Assembly (NCBI GenBank): GCA_010093635.1
Contig: MU006787.1
Span: 764,588 to 828,587 of the forward strand
Reading direction: 5' to 3'
Length of the DNA: 64,000 nucleotides
From: Massarina eburnea CBS 473.64
Taxonomy: Eukaryota > Ascomycota > Dothideomycetes > Pleosporales > Massarinaceae
Positions 1-11,136 of the stretch are shown here, one piece after another. Position 1 is the stretch's first letter, and each line of letters starts with the position of its first letter. The notes under the pieces were generated by a model. That model saw only the letters and a list, made by a program, of their open reading frames with translations. It did no database searches and was not told the DNA's origin. A program made the position numbers and the translations under genes.

Positions 1-802
1 TGGCACGGGACTCGACCAAGCGATGTGTCTGAATGGGGAAAGGGTCAAACGGCGGGAGTCTAATGCTTGGGCCATTCTGCAAGCGAACATTGTTGATGTT
101 GTTGATGGATAGAGAGGGGGGTATAGTCAGTCTTATATCTGTCGGCTAGCAGTGGTAGCGGCTTGGCTGTGATACCAAATCGGGAAAGCGCGACTTCCAG
201 CGTTGCCAAGTAATGAAAGAAGAGTCACATGAACACGCGTCATGTATTCAGAGTTGCCTCTTCTACCCATGCATGTTAGTACTGTCTATTTTGCGTGATA
301 ATTATTGTAGTACCCACTTCTGTGGCTGATGGAACACATGGGCCGTTCGTCCGTGGCCCGCGTGGTCACCTCAAAGTTAGAGCGATGTAGAAAGAAAAAC
401 GAGGTCACCAAGCCTACCTAAAGACTTTTCGGTGCGCTTAGAGATAGTGGATGGTGAGGGGTATATACGCATGCAGATTGTCCGTGAATGGTACTCTTGC
501 CACACTCGTGCCGGCCTACACATCTTCACGCGACATTATCACTCTTCCACTTTGTTTACTTTACGACAAACGCCATTAGCGCTCTTTTGGTTTCTGCTTC
601 CACAATCTCCCCACTCGTTGCTCCCACAAACAATCACTCTCTTGCCAGGACAACCAAGCCATACAAATTCATAACTGAGCCTCCGTCAACCACCGACACG
701 ACCAATTGTGCAAGCTGTACGTCCTTCCCTAGCAACTACGAATGCAGTTCTCGGACAAGTCCCACTGACCTTCTACCCAAAAGGTCGCTCCCGAGGTACA
801 AT
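1..802. other. Left-edge spacer and 5' flank
   Basis: I see no supported gene here. The last 315 bases (from the ATG at 488) stay open and in frame with the first gene, but their translation is low-complexity Ser/Thr/Pro sequence. I treat it as 5' leader and not protein. No tRNA or terminator is visible. Confidence 0.5.
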
Positions 803-2306
803 ATGTCGGACAAGCGCATCACCACCATGGGGCAGATCAAAGAGACCTTGAATCGCAACACGGATCTCGCCAATATGCCATATTTCAAGAACCTCGTCGA
901 GAGTAAGAACATCGGCCCGCTCCGGGGTACCGATAGGTATAGGGAACGTTTCGGTAATACACCGTTGGACTACCCAGCCCTGGGGACGACTCCCTCCCCG
1001 TTCAAGCCCAAGGAGTGGAACGTCGTAGAGACGCCAGAAAAAGTCCGCGACATCCTCCTACAAGACGTAAAAACCGAGATGGAGAAGGAGGAAGGAGGGA
1101 ATCTCTACTGGCCGCCGTCTTCGACGCGCGCAGAAGAAGCACGCGACGCGATCGAACTGATTCGCAACCTAACGAATCCGGAGTTTGAGTGCGGCGAGGG
1201 ATTGATACCGCAACTCCCCAGTCCGACGCTTGAAGCTCTTGTTTCCGGAAACAAGGAGAATTGGCGAAGTGGTAAGCCAGACACGCTGAATTATTATCTG
1301 CATATCTGCAGTCAAGACTACTTTCACTCTGGTAGAGGGTCTTTACTCACGTCAATGCTTTAGCCATCTCACACACTCAGATGGCCTCATCCGTGTTTCC
1401 CCGGGGTAAGTAGATCATATCCACCATTCTAACTGACCCATTCTGAAACCCACACCCCAAAACATAGACCACCTCATCACCCTTCAACACCACAACGAGG
1501 CCATCTCTTTCTCCACCCTTCTCGTCGGCCAAATACTATGGATAATCTGGCCCCCCACCGAAGACAACCTCAACACTCTCCAAGCCGCCTACGAATCCTA
1601 CGCCTCAACGCTCGACGAGACCGCATTCGACATCACAGACAAGCTGATCGGCGGCATCTCGCTCGTCCAGAGCGTAGGCGAAGGACTGCGTGTCCCACCC
1701 TTTTGCCTCATGACCGCGTTACCGCTCCAAACCAGCGTACTAGCAGCGTACAATATCATCGCGTCGAGCAAGTTTGTCCCCACGCTCCTAGAGATTCCGT
1801 TCTTAAAGAGCTGGTGGAAGACCGAGGCCGAAGGCGCTGAGAAGCGTGCAACGTTCGGTCGCGGATTGCTCGCCCCGATCCAGCAGATTCTCCGCGGTAA
1901 GTAGAGGCTATATCCAGCGTCACAAGTCTCGCGACACTTGGCAGGGCTTGTATTGGCAATGTATCGCATGTTTTCACGAACGGAGTTGCTGACTTCGACT
2001 TTTGTAGCGCAATTTGAGACGTACACGGCCGCCCAATACAACAAAATCCCCGTCACGACCCGCAACGGCCCGTTAATGCAATTCCTGTCCACATGGGACG
2101 AAACGAGATCCAATGTTATCGGCCTCATGGACGCAGAGACGGCCGCGGCGTTGAACTCCTCAATGAAGGAGTTTTTGTGCTCTGTGCTGGGCGAGGCGTG
2201 CGCGATTTGCGGGGAGCGTTTGGGAGAACATTTGGGGGAGAAGAAGGCGCGGGTTGAGGCGCATTTCGATGATGAGCATTGGCTGGGGGGTGAGGACGGG
2301 GTGTGA
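803..2306 (+). CDS. JmjC/cupin-like protein with a Cys/His C-terminus (hypothetical)
   Basis: Four exons are inferred: 803-1271, 1364-1405, 1468-1896 and 2008-2306, giving about 412 aa. A weaker donor at 1332 would add 20 residues but leave a 32-bp intron. The central part reads RDHLITLQHHNEAISF...VGQILWIIWPP, followed by GLRVPPFCLMTALPLQTSV. This order matches the JmjC barrel of fungal proteins: a metal-binding strand, then a G-K-W-IWPP strand, then a PPG-H strand. The usual iron-binding HxD and distal His are not clearly kept, so it may be inactive. The C-terminus has CAIC and HFDDEH, which could form a C2H2-like zinc site. I chose the ATG at 803 because the upstream in-frame sequence looks non-coding. 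Family assignment is an inference from pattern only; substrate and role are unknown. Confidence 0.5.
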
Positions 2307-2745
2307 TGGTGGAGGGATGGGGTTTGGATAGGTGTGTAGGTGTGTAGGTGTTCGTAAGTGTCTTCGCGCTACTACGTTATGTAAATATGATATTGTATCA
2401 GTGTTTGAAGTACTCTATGGTCTAGTGATAACCTCCTCTCCTAGTGGTATATCACTTCCTGTTGAACTTGTGGAATGGTGATACGGAGAACATGGGCCCC
2501 TTGGTATTCTGTGAATGGGAGCATATTGTAATTTCGAGCATCGTTGAGGACGGAAGTGTGAGAGGAATGACGTTGTGGGGGTCCGTGCACATGGTTGACT
2601 CTCACTGGCACGAGCCCATCTTTCTCTACCTCACGTCCCACCATGATGATAAGGCTTTCGCTACCCTAAATCTCCCCTCCTTCCCTTCCTAACCACAGAC
2701 TCTACTGCCAATATCGACTCTGCAATAAACCCTCACTCGCGCACA
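2307..2745. other. Spacer between JmjC-like gene and PTH2
   Basis: 439 bp holding the 3' end of the first gene and the PTH2 promoter. A short (GTAGGTGT)2 repeat sits just after the first stop. Nothing else is recognised. Confidence 0.5.
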
Positions 2746-3401
2746 ATGCAAGAATCACCTTCACCCTCCACGATGAACATTGCGGTCGCATGCGCAATTC
2801 TAGCAGGCGTAACTGGCTACTTCCTCGGACAAGCAAAGTCCCTGGGTCTGTTTGGCGGCAGTCCTATATCAGAAGCCCCGCGAAAAGAGCGAAAAGAGCG
2901 AAAAGACCACAAGAGCGAAGAGTCGGACGAGTCGGACGAGTGGAGCGATGAAGACGATACCGCGCCCTCAGAGTTCCCCGGCCACAGCGAAGAGTGCAAG
3001 CTCGTCCTTCTAGTGCGGACAGACTTGGGCATGACAAAAGGTATTTCCCTCTCACCCCGTGCCAAAGCTCGACATGCGCTAACATGGCACCAGGCAAGAT
3101 CGCAGCGCAATGCGGCCACGCGACCCTCGCCTGCTACAAGCAATTCCTCCGCTCCGCGCCGAACTCGAATATACTACGCCGCTGGGAAGGAGCGGGCCAG
3201 ATGAAGGTCGCGCTGCAGATCAAGAGCGAGGAAGAGCTCGAGATGCTGCAGGCGCAGGCGCTGAGCTTGGGAATGGTGGCGCAGGTCATACACGATGCGG
3301 GACGGACACAGATTGCGAGTGGGAGCGCGACGGTACTGGGCATTGGGCCGGCGCCGAAGGGCGTGATAGACCAGGTTACGGGGAATTTGAAGCTGCTGTA
3401 G
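2746..3401 (+). CDS. PTH2: Peptidyl-tRNA hydrolase 2
   Basis: Exons 2746-3040 and 3094-3401 (intron 53 bp, phase 1) give 200 aa. The enzyme releases peptides from peptidyl-tRNA that drops off ribosomes. The PTH2 domain fills the C-terminal ~115 residues: KLVLLVRTDLGMTKGKIAAQ, then GHATLACY, VIHDAGRTQI and LGIGPAP, all signature blocks of the archaeal/eukaryotic PTH2 (Bit1) family. The N-terminus has one hydrophobic segment (about residues 12-30, IAVACAILAGVTGYFLG), expected to anchor the protein in the mitochondrial outer membrane as in yeast Pth2. A charged KERKERK and acidic Ser/Asp/Glu linker joins anchor and domain. A second ATG at codon 10 is also possible. The length is normal for the family. 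Confidence 0.93.
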
Positions 3402-4006
3402 AGTAATCATGGTGATGTCGCTTTCGACACGCAGCGAGGACAAATATGAATATGATATCCAAGTTATAGTATCAGTATGTAGGCAGGACTGGGTTATTCC
3501 CAAGCATCAATGGCCGACGGCCTAGCATAAGGGAGTAGGAATCAGACGCCCAGGCAACACGCACATCCACTGAGCTCAAACCTTGCGGCGAACTCAAGCT
3601 TCCGCAGCGCATCGCCAGCATTTCTCTGCGACCTGTCGTCCGGAAATTGACATCATGGAAGAACTGTGATGGCTCCTTGGTGGCGGACGAACTGCCAGCG
3701 CTACAACCGAACACACCCCTCGAAAGAGGTGGACGGGAGAGCTGGCACAGGTCGGTGGTTGAGAAAGAAAGTGTGAAGCGCGAAACTTTTTTGTACATGA
3801 TTGCAAATCTTGGCGCGCTAGTGGTGGCTTGGCATGCACGGTCTTTGGCGCGCAACTTCGGTGACTGCAATCGGCACCCTCCCCTCTTCTCACCACCTGC
3901 CATCACGGGTCGATGTTGCCTGCCCCACATAATCAGAATCACTAAACGCGATATCACAGAAACGAACCCCTCACTCCACAGTCAACTACGCATCTCAATC
4001 TCCACT
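3402..4006. other. Spacer / SART1 promoter and leader
   Basis: 605 bp. The frame of the next gene is open from 3647, but starts only at a TTG and reads unlike SART1, so it is treated as leader. Antisense open frames here look like chance. Confidence 0.45.
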
Positions 4007-6013
4007 ATGGCGGACCTATCCATTGAGGAGGCGAACAAGATTCGCGCGTCCATGGGTATGGCGCCACTGCCCGTCCCAGGCGCCGCCGCGCCCCCGCCTT
4101 CCTCCCGTCAAACAAAGACAGGCGACGATTCCGATGACGAGCCCGCGAGCACTGTCGAGACGCGCCAGGCCGCCGCACACGACAACTGGCAGAAGCTACA
4201 AGATGAGCAAGCCGCTGCCAAGAAGAAGGCAGACCGGCTTGAGGCGATCAAAAAGGAGCGCGAGAAGGCAAGTCGCTTTGCGAAGCTCAAGGGCCAGGGT
4301 CTCGCCGATATTGAGGATGAAGACGACATGGCGTGGCTCAAGGGCTCGAAGAAGCGCGCGAAGAAGATTGCCAAGGCCGAGCAGATGGAGCGAGAGCTGG
4401 AGGAGCGTGAGCGCCAGGCGAGAGAAGCGATGCAGTACACGGAATCCGATCTCGCAGGCGTGAAAGTTGGTCATGAGGCTGGTCAGTTCGACGACGAGGA
4501 CCAGATTCTGGTGCTTAAAGACACTGCCGTCGATGGGGAAGATGATGATGAGCTCGAGGCTGTGTCTCTCAGGGAGAAGGAACGTTTGCAGGAGAAGCTC
4601 GACTCGAAGAAGCGGAAGCGCGCTTACGACCCCAACGACGAAGAAGGCCAGACCTCTATTCTCGCCCAGTACGACGAAGAAATCGACGGCAAGAAGCGCA
4701 AGGCCTTCACACTGGACGGTCAAGGTAGGACTGTGGAGGATGTGCAGGCGGAAGCTGCAGGCGTCTCCAAGCCGAAGCGTGTTGCCATTAGCCTTGATAT
4801 CCTCAACGACGACAAGCCGAGCAACGACTACATGGACATCTCCGAGGTCAAGATGAAGAAACCGAAGAAGAAAAAGTCAAAGGCTTCCAAGAGGCAGCGG
4901 GTTGCGGACGAAGACGACATGTTTGCAGGCGCCGACGAGCCCGCCGATGAGATGGAAGTTGATGATGGAATGACGGTGGCTGCGAAGCCGAGGAAGAAGA
5001 AAATATCCGAGGACCAGTCATTCATAGACGACGATGATCTGCAAGCAACACTGGCGAAACAGCGGCGCGAAGCTCTCAAGAAGCGCAGGAAGACGAAACC
5101 TGAAGATATTGCCCGCCAGCTCCGTGAAGAAGCCGCCTCTCCACCTCAGTCTCCCGACGTCATGGACTCTACCGAGCTATTAGAGCCGACTATCGAAGTC
5201 GATCCTGAGCTGGTGATTGACGAGACCACTGAATTCGTGCAGAACCTTGACGTGAAGTCGATCGAGCAGGAAGAAGCCCGTAAACGGCAACGCCGGGCCA
5301 CTAGCCGTGTCTCAAACGGCACAGATACCGTTGGAGTTGGGGAAGTCGACGAAGAGGGCGATGTCGACATGGGCTATGCGGAGGTTGCCGAGGCAGAAGA
5401 ACGCAGCAACTCTCGCGCACGTTCCACTGGTATTGCTGAACCGGGTATCGAGGCGGAGAAGACACTCGATCAAGGCATGGGTGCTGCACTTGGCCTCCTC
5501 AGGCAGCGTGGCATGTGGTCTTCCGAAGGTGTTGACAAGAACGCTTCCTACCGCGATCGACAGAAATTCCTTGCAGACAAACAGCGTGCCGAAGAGTCTG
5601 CGGAACGTCTGCGGAAGGAACAGCGTGAGCGTGAACGCCACTCCGCAAGGTGGGCAACCATGACGGCCCGCGAGCGTGAAGAATGGTCCCGCAAGAACAA
5701 TGTCAATGCCGATCAGATGGAAAGCAGGAAGCTCGCCGACATCTTTAACAAGGAGTACAAGCCAAACATCGACCTCAACTATGTCGATGAGCATGGTCGC
5801 CATCTTAACCAGAAGGAGGCTTTCAAGATGCTGAGCCACCAGTTCCATGGCAAGGGCAGCGGTAACACGAAGACGAAGAAGCACCTCGACAAAATTGCCG
5901 GCGAGAAGAGGAAGTTGGCTGAGAATTCTTTGGATACAACAACGGGCGGTCTCGGTAATGCTCACGATGGGCTGGCGAAGAAGAGGGCTGCTGCGGGTAT
6001 TCGTATGCAGTAA
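4007..6013 (+). CDS. SART1/Snu66 family U4/U6.U5 tri-snRNP protein
   Basis: Single exon, 668 aa. SART1 (yeast Snu66) is a component of the U4/U6.U5 tri-snRNP needed for spliceosome activation in the nucleus. Conserved marks are the N-terminal MADLSIEEANKIRASMGMAP, the DIEDEDDMAWLKGSKKR block, a long Lys/Glu-rich region with several KKRKR-type nuclear signals, TLDQGMGAALGLLRQRG about 170 residues before the end, and the terminal LSHQFHGKGSGNTKTKKHL. The start was chosen because MADLSIEEANKIR is the usual N-terminus. The size matches filamentous-fungal orthologues. A 310-aa antisense frame over its 3' half is a shadow. Confidence 0.95.
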   Translation: MADLSIEEANKIRASMGMAPLPVPGAAAPPPSSRQTKTGDDSDDEPASTVETRQAAAHDNWQKLQDEQAAAKKKADRLEAIKKEREKASRFAKLKGQGLADIEDEDDMAWLKGSKKRAKKIAKAEQMERELEERERQAREAMQYTESDLAGVKVGHEAGQFDDEDQILVLKDTAVDGEDDDELEAVSLREKERLQEKLDSKKRKRAYDPNDEEGQTSILAQYDEEIDGKKRKAFTLDGQGRTVEDVQAEAAGVSKPKRVAISLDILNDDKPSNDYMDISEVKMKKPKKKKSKASKRQRVADEDDMFAGADEPADEMEVDDGMTVAAKPRKKKISEDQSFIDDDDLQATLAKQRREALKKRRKTKPEDIARQLREEAASPPQSPDVMDSTELLEPTIEVDPELVIDETTEFVQNLDVKSIEQEEARKRQRRATSRVSNGTDTVGVGEVDEEGDVDMGYAEVAEAEERSNSRARSTGIAEPGIEAEKTLDQGMGAALGLLRQRGMWSSEGVDKNASYRDRQKFLADKQRAEESAERLRKEQRERERHSARWATMTAREREEWSRKNNVNADQMESRKLADIFNKEYKPNIDLNYVDEHGRHLNQKEAFKMLSHQFHGKGSGNTKTKKHLDKIAGEKRKLAENSLDTTTGGLGNAHDGLAKKRAAAGIRMQ

Positions 6014-6757
6014 GGGTGCTGGCTTGTGGCTGAAGAGTTGATAACGCAAACGAAAATGATCCAAGGTCAGTTGCTTCTGAGCATGTATAGTACACACCAT
6101 TAATAGAGATTTGTTTCTAGACTGGATTCGCATCCGCGATGTGATGGTATGTCTCATGTTATCTACTGACCTGTAGGCTCTTTCCGCTCGCCTTGATGGA
6201 ATGGCATCATTCACTGTAAAATATGGTAGGCTAAGTACTTTCATTCCTTTTCTCTAGTCACACTTCCATTCAAATCAATCATGGTCCTGTTCATTCTATT
6301 TTGCTCCAAATAAGCCTATTTATGTTTCTATCCTCATGTTTGCCTTCACATGACTATATTTCAAATGCTCCCGGTGGTCTCCACAGGCTAAATGGCCGCC
6401 ACATTCTTATTGCCATCAACGACCGGTGTAACGGACATCGTGGGGTAACCACCCTTGGCATCTTGGCCTCGTTCTCGAAGCTGTCAATTTCGATCTAAGT
6501 ATAGTGCCGCTCCTAGGGTCGGCTCTTCATCAAGCAAAATGACACTTTACCAAGGTGCCAACCGGGTAAGAACCACCCTCGTGTAGTTCCACCCACAACA
6601 TGTAAAACTTTCGCCACATGACAAGTTGCTTAGAGCGGCCCCACAATGAATCTTGTAGGCTCAATATATAGCATTGCGCGAGAACCACCATAAGGGCGTC
6701 TGGAGTTCCTGTTGTAGGTAAGAAACGCAACGCAACGAACAATTTCCCATAAACACC
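6014..6757. other. Spacer upstream of GH30
   Basis: 744 bp. It contains a TATA-like AATATATAG at about 6664, some 95 bases before the GH30 start, which may be its core promoter. No other feature is seen. Confidence 0.4.
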
Positions 6758-8351
6758 ATGCGTCTCACATTTCTCGCCTTCCTCGCGACCCTCGCGACCG
6801 CCGCGCCCCCTTCCCTCGAACCTCGCCAGACCGTGCAGAAAGTCACCATAGACGTCACCAAGAAGTACCAAACCATCGACGGCTTCGGCTTCTCCGCCGC
6901 CTTCCAACGCGCGAACCTCGTCGTCAACCTCAAAGACCCCAAGCAAACCGAAGTCCTCAATCTGCTCTTCAACACGAGCTCCGGCGCCGGCTTCTCTATC
7001 GTGCGTAATGGTATTGGGTCGTCCAAGGATTCCCAGAAGGATTATATGAATACGATTTTGCCTGTCTGTCCGAGTTCGGCGGATGGTACCCCGGAGTATA
7101 AGTGGGATGGGAAGGACTCGGGTCAGCTTTGGTTGAGCCAGAAAGCGGTGGCGTATGGAGTGAGTACGTTTTATGCGAATGCTTGGAGTGCGCCGGGGTG
7201 TATGAAGACGAATGGGAATGATGCTAATGGGGGGATGTTGTGTGGGGTATGTTTGTTCCTTTTTATTACTTCCATCACCCTATTTTCTTTACTGTCTCCG
7301 GCGTGGTGGTTGTTTGCATCCTCCTTCCATCTACCCGTATACCTGAGGAGCCTACCAGAAGTTAACATACTTCTAGATCTCCGGGGCCTCGAAATGCAAT
7401 TCCGGCGACTGGAAGCAAGCCTACGCAAACTACCTCGTCAAGTACATCCAACTCTACATCCAATCCGGCGTCCCCATCACTCACGTCGGCTTCCTCAACG
7501 AGCCAGACTATACCACCTCCTACGCCTCCATGTCCTCATCTGGCACCCAAGCAGCTGAATTCATCAAGATTCTACGCCCGACCCTCGACCGCAATAACCT
7601 CACCTCTATCGGCATCAACTGCTGCGAAGCCACGGGCTGGAGTGTCGCCTCGCAGCACGCGTCCCAAATCTCCTCGTCTGGCGCGCTAGGGATGGTTTAC
7701 GCCGTCACGAGCCACGAGTACACATCCCGCATCTCCGGCACCATGGGTACGAAAGCCCGGGTCTGGCAGACGGAGTACTCGGACCTGAATGGTGGATGGA
7801 GCACCGCGTGGTATTCTAACGGCGGCGCTGGCGATGGTTTTACTTGGGCTAATACCGTATTCAACGGTATCGTAAATAGCAATCTCTCCGCCTACATCTT
7901 CTGGGAAGGCGTCCAGGACCGCGCCACCAACAACAACAATAACGAGAAACTCATCCTCATCGACGGTGGCAACTACGTCGTTAGCAAGCGTCTCTGGGCC
8001 TTTGCGCAGTTCCGCATCGTGCGACCCGGTGCAGTGCGCGTTGGCGCGTCTGGGGGCAGTGGGGTGAAGAGCGCGGCGTTTTTGAATAAGGATGGAAGTT
8101 TGGCGGTTGTGGTTATTAATTCGGGCACTGGGGCGCAGAGCGTGGGTGTTAGTTTGGGTGCGAGTACGGTGCCGAATCCGAAGTTTTCGGCTTGGTATAC
8201 CGATAATTCGCACGATATGGTTGAGACGCCGGTCACGGTTGCGACGGATGGGACCGCGAGTGCGAGTGTGCCTGGTAGAGGCATGATTAGCTTTTTAGTC
8301 ACGGGGGATGTTGCTGCGCCTGCACCGACGCCGTCTGTTGTGAGGGGTTGA
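6758..8351 (+). CDS. Secreted GH30 glycoside hydrolase (endo-beta-1,6-galactanase-like)
   Basis: Exons 6758-7246 and 7377-8351 (phase-0 intron, 130 bp) give 487 aa. A signal peptide (MRLTFLAFLATLATAAP) is followed by a short propeptide ending in Arg. The family signature is complete: TIDVTKKYQTIDGFGFSAAFQ, FSIVRNGIGSS, FYANAWSAPGCMKTN and VGFLNEPDYT, with the acid/base Glu near residue 205 and the nucleophile in VWQTEYSD near residue 296. A C-terminal beta-domain ends in RGMISFLVTGD. The order and the WSAPGCMKTNG motif are closest to fungal GH30 enzymes that cut beta-1,6-galactan side chains of plant arabinogalactan; related beta-1,6-glucanases cannot be excluded. It is expected to be extracellular. 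Confidence 0.9.
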
Positions 8352-9830
8352 GATGATGTTTGTACAAGAGTGGATGACTGCGAGACCTCGAGTAGTGCCT
8401 AAGCTTTTCTTCCCACAACTCCGCGTTTAGATCCCCCGGCCCCAGGTCTGAAGGGTAATCATCTTAGCGTAAATTAAAAGCTTAGCATTAACGGTTTTCT
8501 CTCTAGTTAGTGATTGATCTACATGTTACTAGTCATGGTGTAGAATACAGTTTCCCCCTCCCCTGCGCGGATTGTTGGCACTGTCACTCACAGGTGCATG
8601 GCGGACAGACTTACAATACATATAATACGTTGTTTTCTGGAAGGATTCACGCTGCTTTCTTTTCATTTCCGTCGTGTATACGTGTTGTGTACGCGCGGCA
8701 ACTACCCTTACTTCGTAGAGTACCATATGCTTGTGCTCGTGGATACGGGGTTTTCACTTGTTGCTACGTCGGATTTTGAAACTTGTTCCTGAAACTACGG
8801 TGCTGTGGGCTGGTGGTACGATGCTGGTGTGATGATGGGGTTTGAGAGGTATTAGTGAGGTGCAACTTGGTTCTTGATGGGATATTTACAGCGTCTTGTC
8901 AACTCTAGTAGGACATGCTAGGATACCAGCAAGGGTGTATTTATGCGATACAGTGTGCTCTTATTATAGCCCCTTCTCTCAAAATCTTGTAAAACAAATA
9001 AAATACTGCTTTGAGATAGGTTTGTTTGATGCATGAATACATGATTCAACATCCTCGCATGTCCTACTGGAGTTGACAAGACGCTGTAGTACACTACCAT
9101 TATGTCTATGGTATGCTTCGTTTCTTGGGGTAAGCACCCGTAGGTTGCTCCTGCATTCTAAACGCCCATACACCCTTGACGGGTGATGTTTCATAGAGCT
9201 GCATAGATGGTGGAGGGATGAGGATAGTGTGGTGCCAAAGTTAGCCCCCACATGTTGCGGGCCGATTGGGGATCAGCTTTCTAGCAATGAAGTGACGGGG
9301 GCATCATCTACCTCTTTCCTACTGCGGATAGACTGAGAATCGAATAAGAGATTTTACTACTATTATTAACCGTGCTGATGGTGAGTGCTCCTACTGGTTT
9401 ATTCTAAGGTACTCGCCAGGCACAATAGGTTGCATGGTGAATGAGGGAAAGTGTTAAACGAATGGTCGAAAAGTAATGCCTCAACTGACTAGCCACTACC
9501 GTATCGTCTCATTTATCGCTTGATTGCTCTTTCCATTGGACTTGTGTTGAACGACAGAAATGAGTAGATACTACGTTGAAAGTTATCGCAATATTTGCAT
9601 ATTTATGTGCTTTTCATCATAGGTCATCACTTCTACAGTACATATCCAATCGTAGTAATAAAGATGGAGTAAGGTTTATAGAGCGTCATGGGGAATAATG
9701 CTCATGGTTAACAACACACATCGCTGTAATTATCTGGCAGTGTTAATTATCAAATAGTATTAACACTCTCTATTACTACATTAATGAATATGTAGTGCTA
9801 TATTAATACAATTCCTATTAGCCTGCTTTA
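8352..9830. other. Spacer with a MITE
   Basis: Convergent spacer between the GH30 gene and the rhodopsin-like gene. It holds the 198-bp element described separately. The stretch 9300-9830 is AT-rich with small imperfect inverted repeats and no supported gene. Confidence 0.5.
8889..9086. mobile_element. 198-bp MITE with 36-bp TIRs and TA target duplication
   Basis: The ends are 36-bp inverted repeats (8889-8924 and 9051-9086) beginning CAGCGTCTTGTCAACT, with two mismatches between the arms. TA flanks each end (8887-8888 and 9087-9088), the target duplication of Tc1/mariner-type elements. The 126-bp core has no coding capacity, so this is a non-autonomous element needing a transposase in trans. 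Its TIRs do not match those of the complete transposon at 33.1 kb. Confidence 0.85.
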
Positions 9831-11136
9831 TTACAGTTGGTATTGCTTCGCATGGTGTTGTACATTCCACTCCCTCGTTACCACGATGTCTTCACCTACT
9901 GGTGACCTCGTAGGAGACGCTTGAAACCCGTGATCGCTTCCCTTCTCCTTGACAGTCGTGAACACGCCATCCATCCCCACAATCTCCTCCTCACTCCCGA
10001 ATCTCTCGTAAAACGTCTCTCCTGGCAAGCTCAACGGGTGCTTGAAATCCTTCTTCTTTCGGCTCGCCTTTATGGTGTTCATCTTGTACCCTTGCGAGCC
10101 GTCTTGGTTTGTTGTCGAGCCGTTTGGGTCAGATTTCCCACCACCAAGAACGTTCCGGGAGCGTGATCGTGAGTGCGAGTACGCTGTGTCCTTCATGCGC
10201 TTGAGCATTTGATGGGCGATGGGGTAGAGGACCGGGAGGTTCGATATGAAAACGGCGACGAAGGACTCGCGGCAGGACCATTCGCCTGTGAGTTGCGGGC
10301 CATTGGGACGATCCAGGAGCACGAAAACGCAGCGTAAGATTCCGAAGATTGCAGTCAAAAACCCTCCACAGAACATGCCCACAAGCGCAACCTTAGTCAG
10401 GGGGGGAATTCGAGCCGACCATACCATCTGAAAGTCCGTCAGCAATGTATCTTTTGACTGTCATCTCGATATAGAAGGAATACTCACGGGTAAAGGTATG
10501 CACATGATGTACAGATCTGTGGCCAGGTTTGTTGAAATCAAGATGTAGGCTTGGACTTTTGACACTGCCGGCTGGCAAGTATTGCCCGGATCAGGGTAGA
10601 TCTGCCAGTTCTTGGTAATGGGCTGGCACTTGAGCAAGATAACCAGGAATGTCATGAAGAAGGTTACGACAACGAAGACAAATCCGATTTTGACCTTCAG
10701 TGCCATACGATGCACCCCCTCGCCCAATCGGGTGTAAAAGAAGAGCCAGCATAGCTTCAACACCCAGAGGAGAACGAGATAGGTGAGCCAGCCAACAAGC
10801 TGCGTCTGGGAGCCGCGTATGCGGAGGTAGGCTTCGCGGGAGGATGGATCGAGGGCTTTTCGTTCTTCGTCGGTCATTGCATTGTTGGCAAGGCCAAGCC
10901 AGTAATATACGACATAGTGTGCTTCAGCTGTTTCTCCCGCGTAAATGAACTGCGAAAGTTAGTGAATAATTCTTGGTTGCCTTGTGTTGACTTACCATCG
11001 CAATCGCCATGAGATAGTCATCCCAGGCAAGCCCTTTCCACCCATTTGTGTGGTATCGTGCATAAAGCCGAACCCAAATAACAACAATATCGATGGCAAG
11101 ATAGGTCCATAATTCGACCACGAAGTTCGTTGACAT
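9831..11136 (-). CDS. Fungal rhodopsin-like integral membrane protein
   Basis: Three exons on the minus strand (11136-10996, 10949-10488, 10427-9831; both introns phase 0) give 399 aa. The protein has about seven hydrophobic segments: an N-terminal one in ELWTYLAIDIVVIWVRLYARY, the WDDYLMAIAM motif, further helices around LVGWLTYLVLLWVLKLCWLFFY, GFVFVVVTFFMTFLVILL and QAYILISTNLATDLYIMCIPLP, and KVALVGMFCGGFLTAIFGILR. This pattern, with a CQP...C loop and a Ser/Lys-rich cytoplasmic tail, is that of the large fungal rhodopsin-domain family often found beside CFEM domains in GPCR-like proteins (no CFEM here). Ligand and function are unknown. Confidence 0.85.

Noticed and set aside
488..802. In-frame N-terminal extension of the first gene
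   Set aside because: Translation is unlike a folded protein and contains no signal peptide or domain; the ATG at 803 is a better start.
5312..6244. 310-aa open frame on the minus strand
   Set aside because: Lies antisense to the strongly conserved SART1 gene; its openness follows from the codon composition of the plus strand and its sequence matches nothing I know.
9736..9770. AGTGTTAAT...ATTAACACT inverted repeat in AT-rich spacer
   Set aside because: Nine-base arms without target duplication or related copies in the window; expected by chance in AT-rich DNA.
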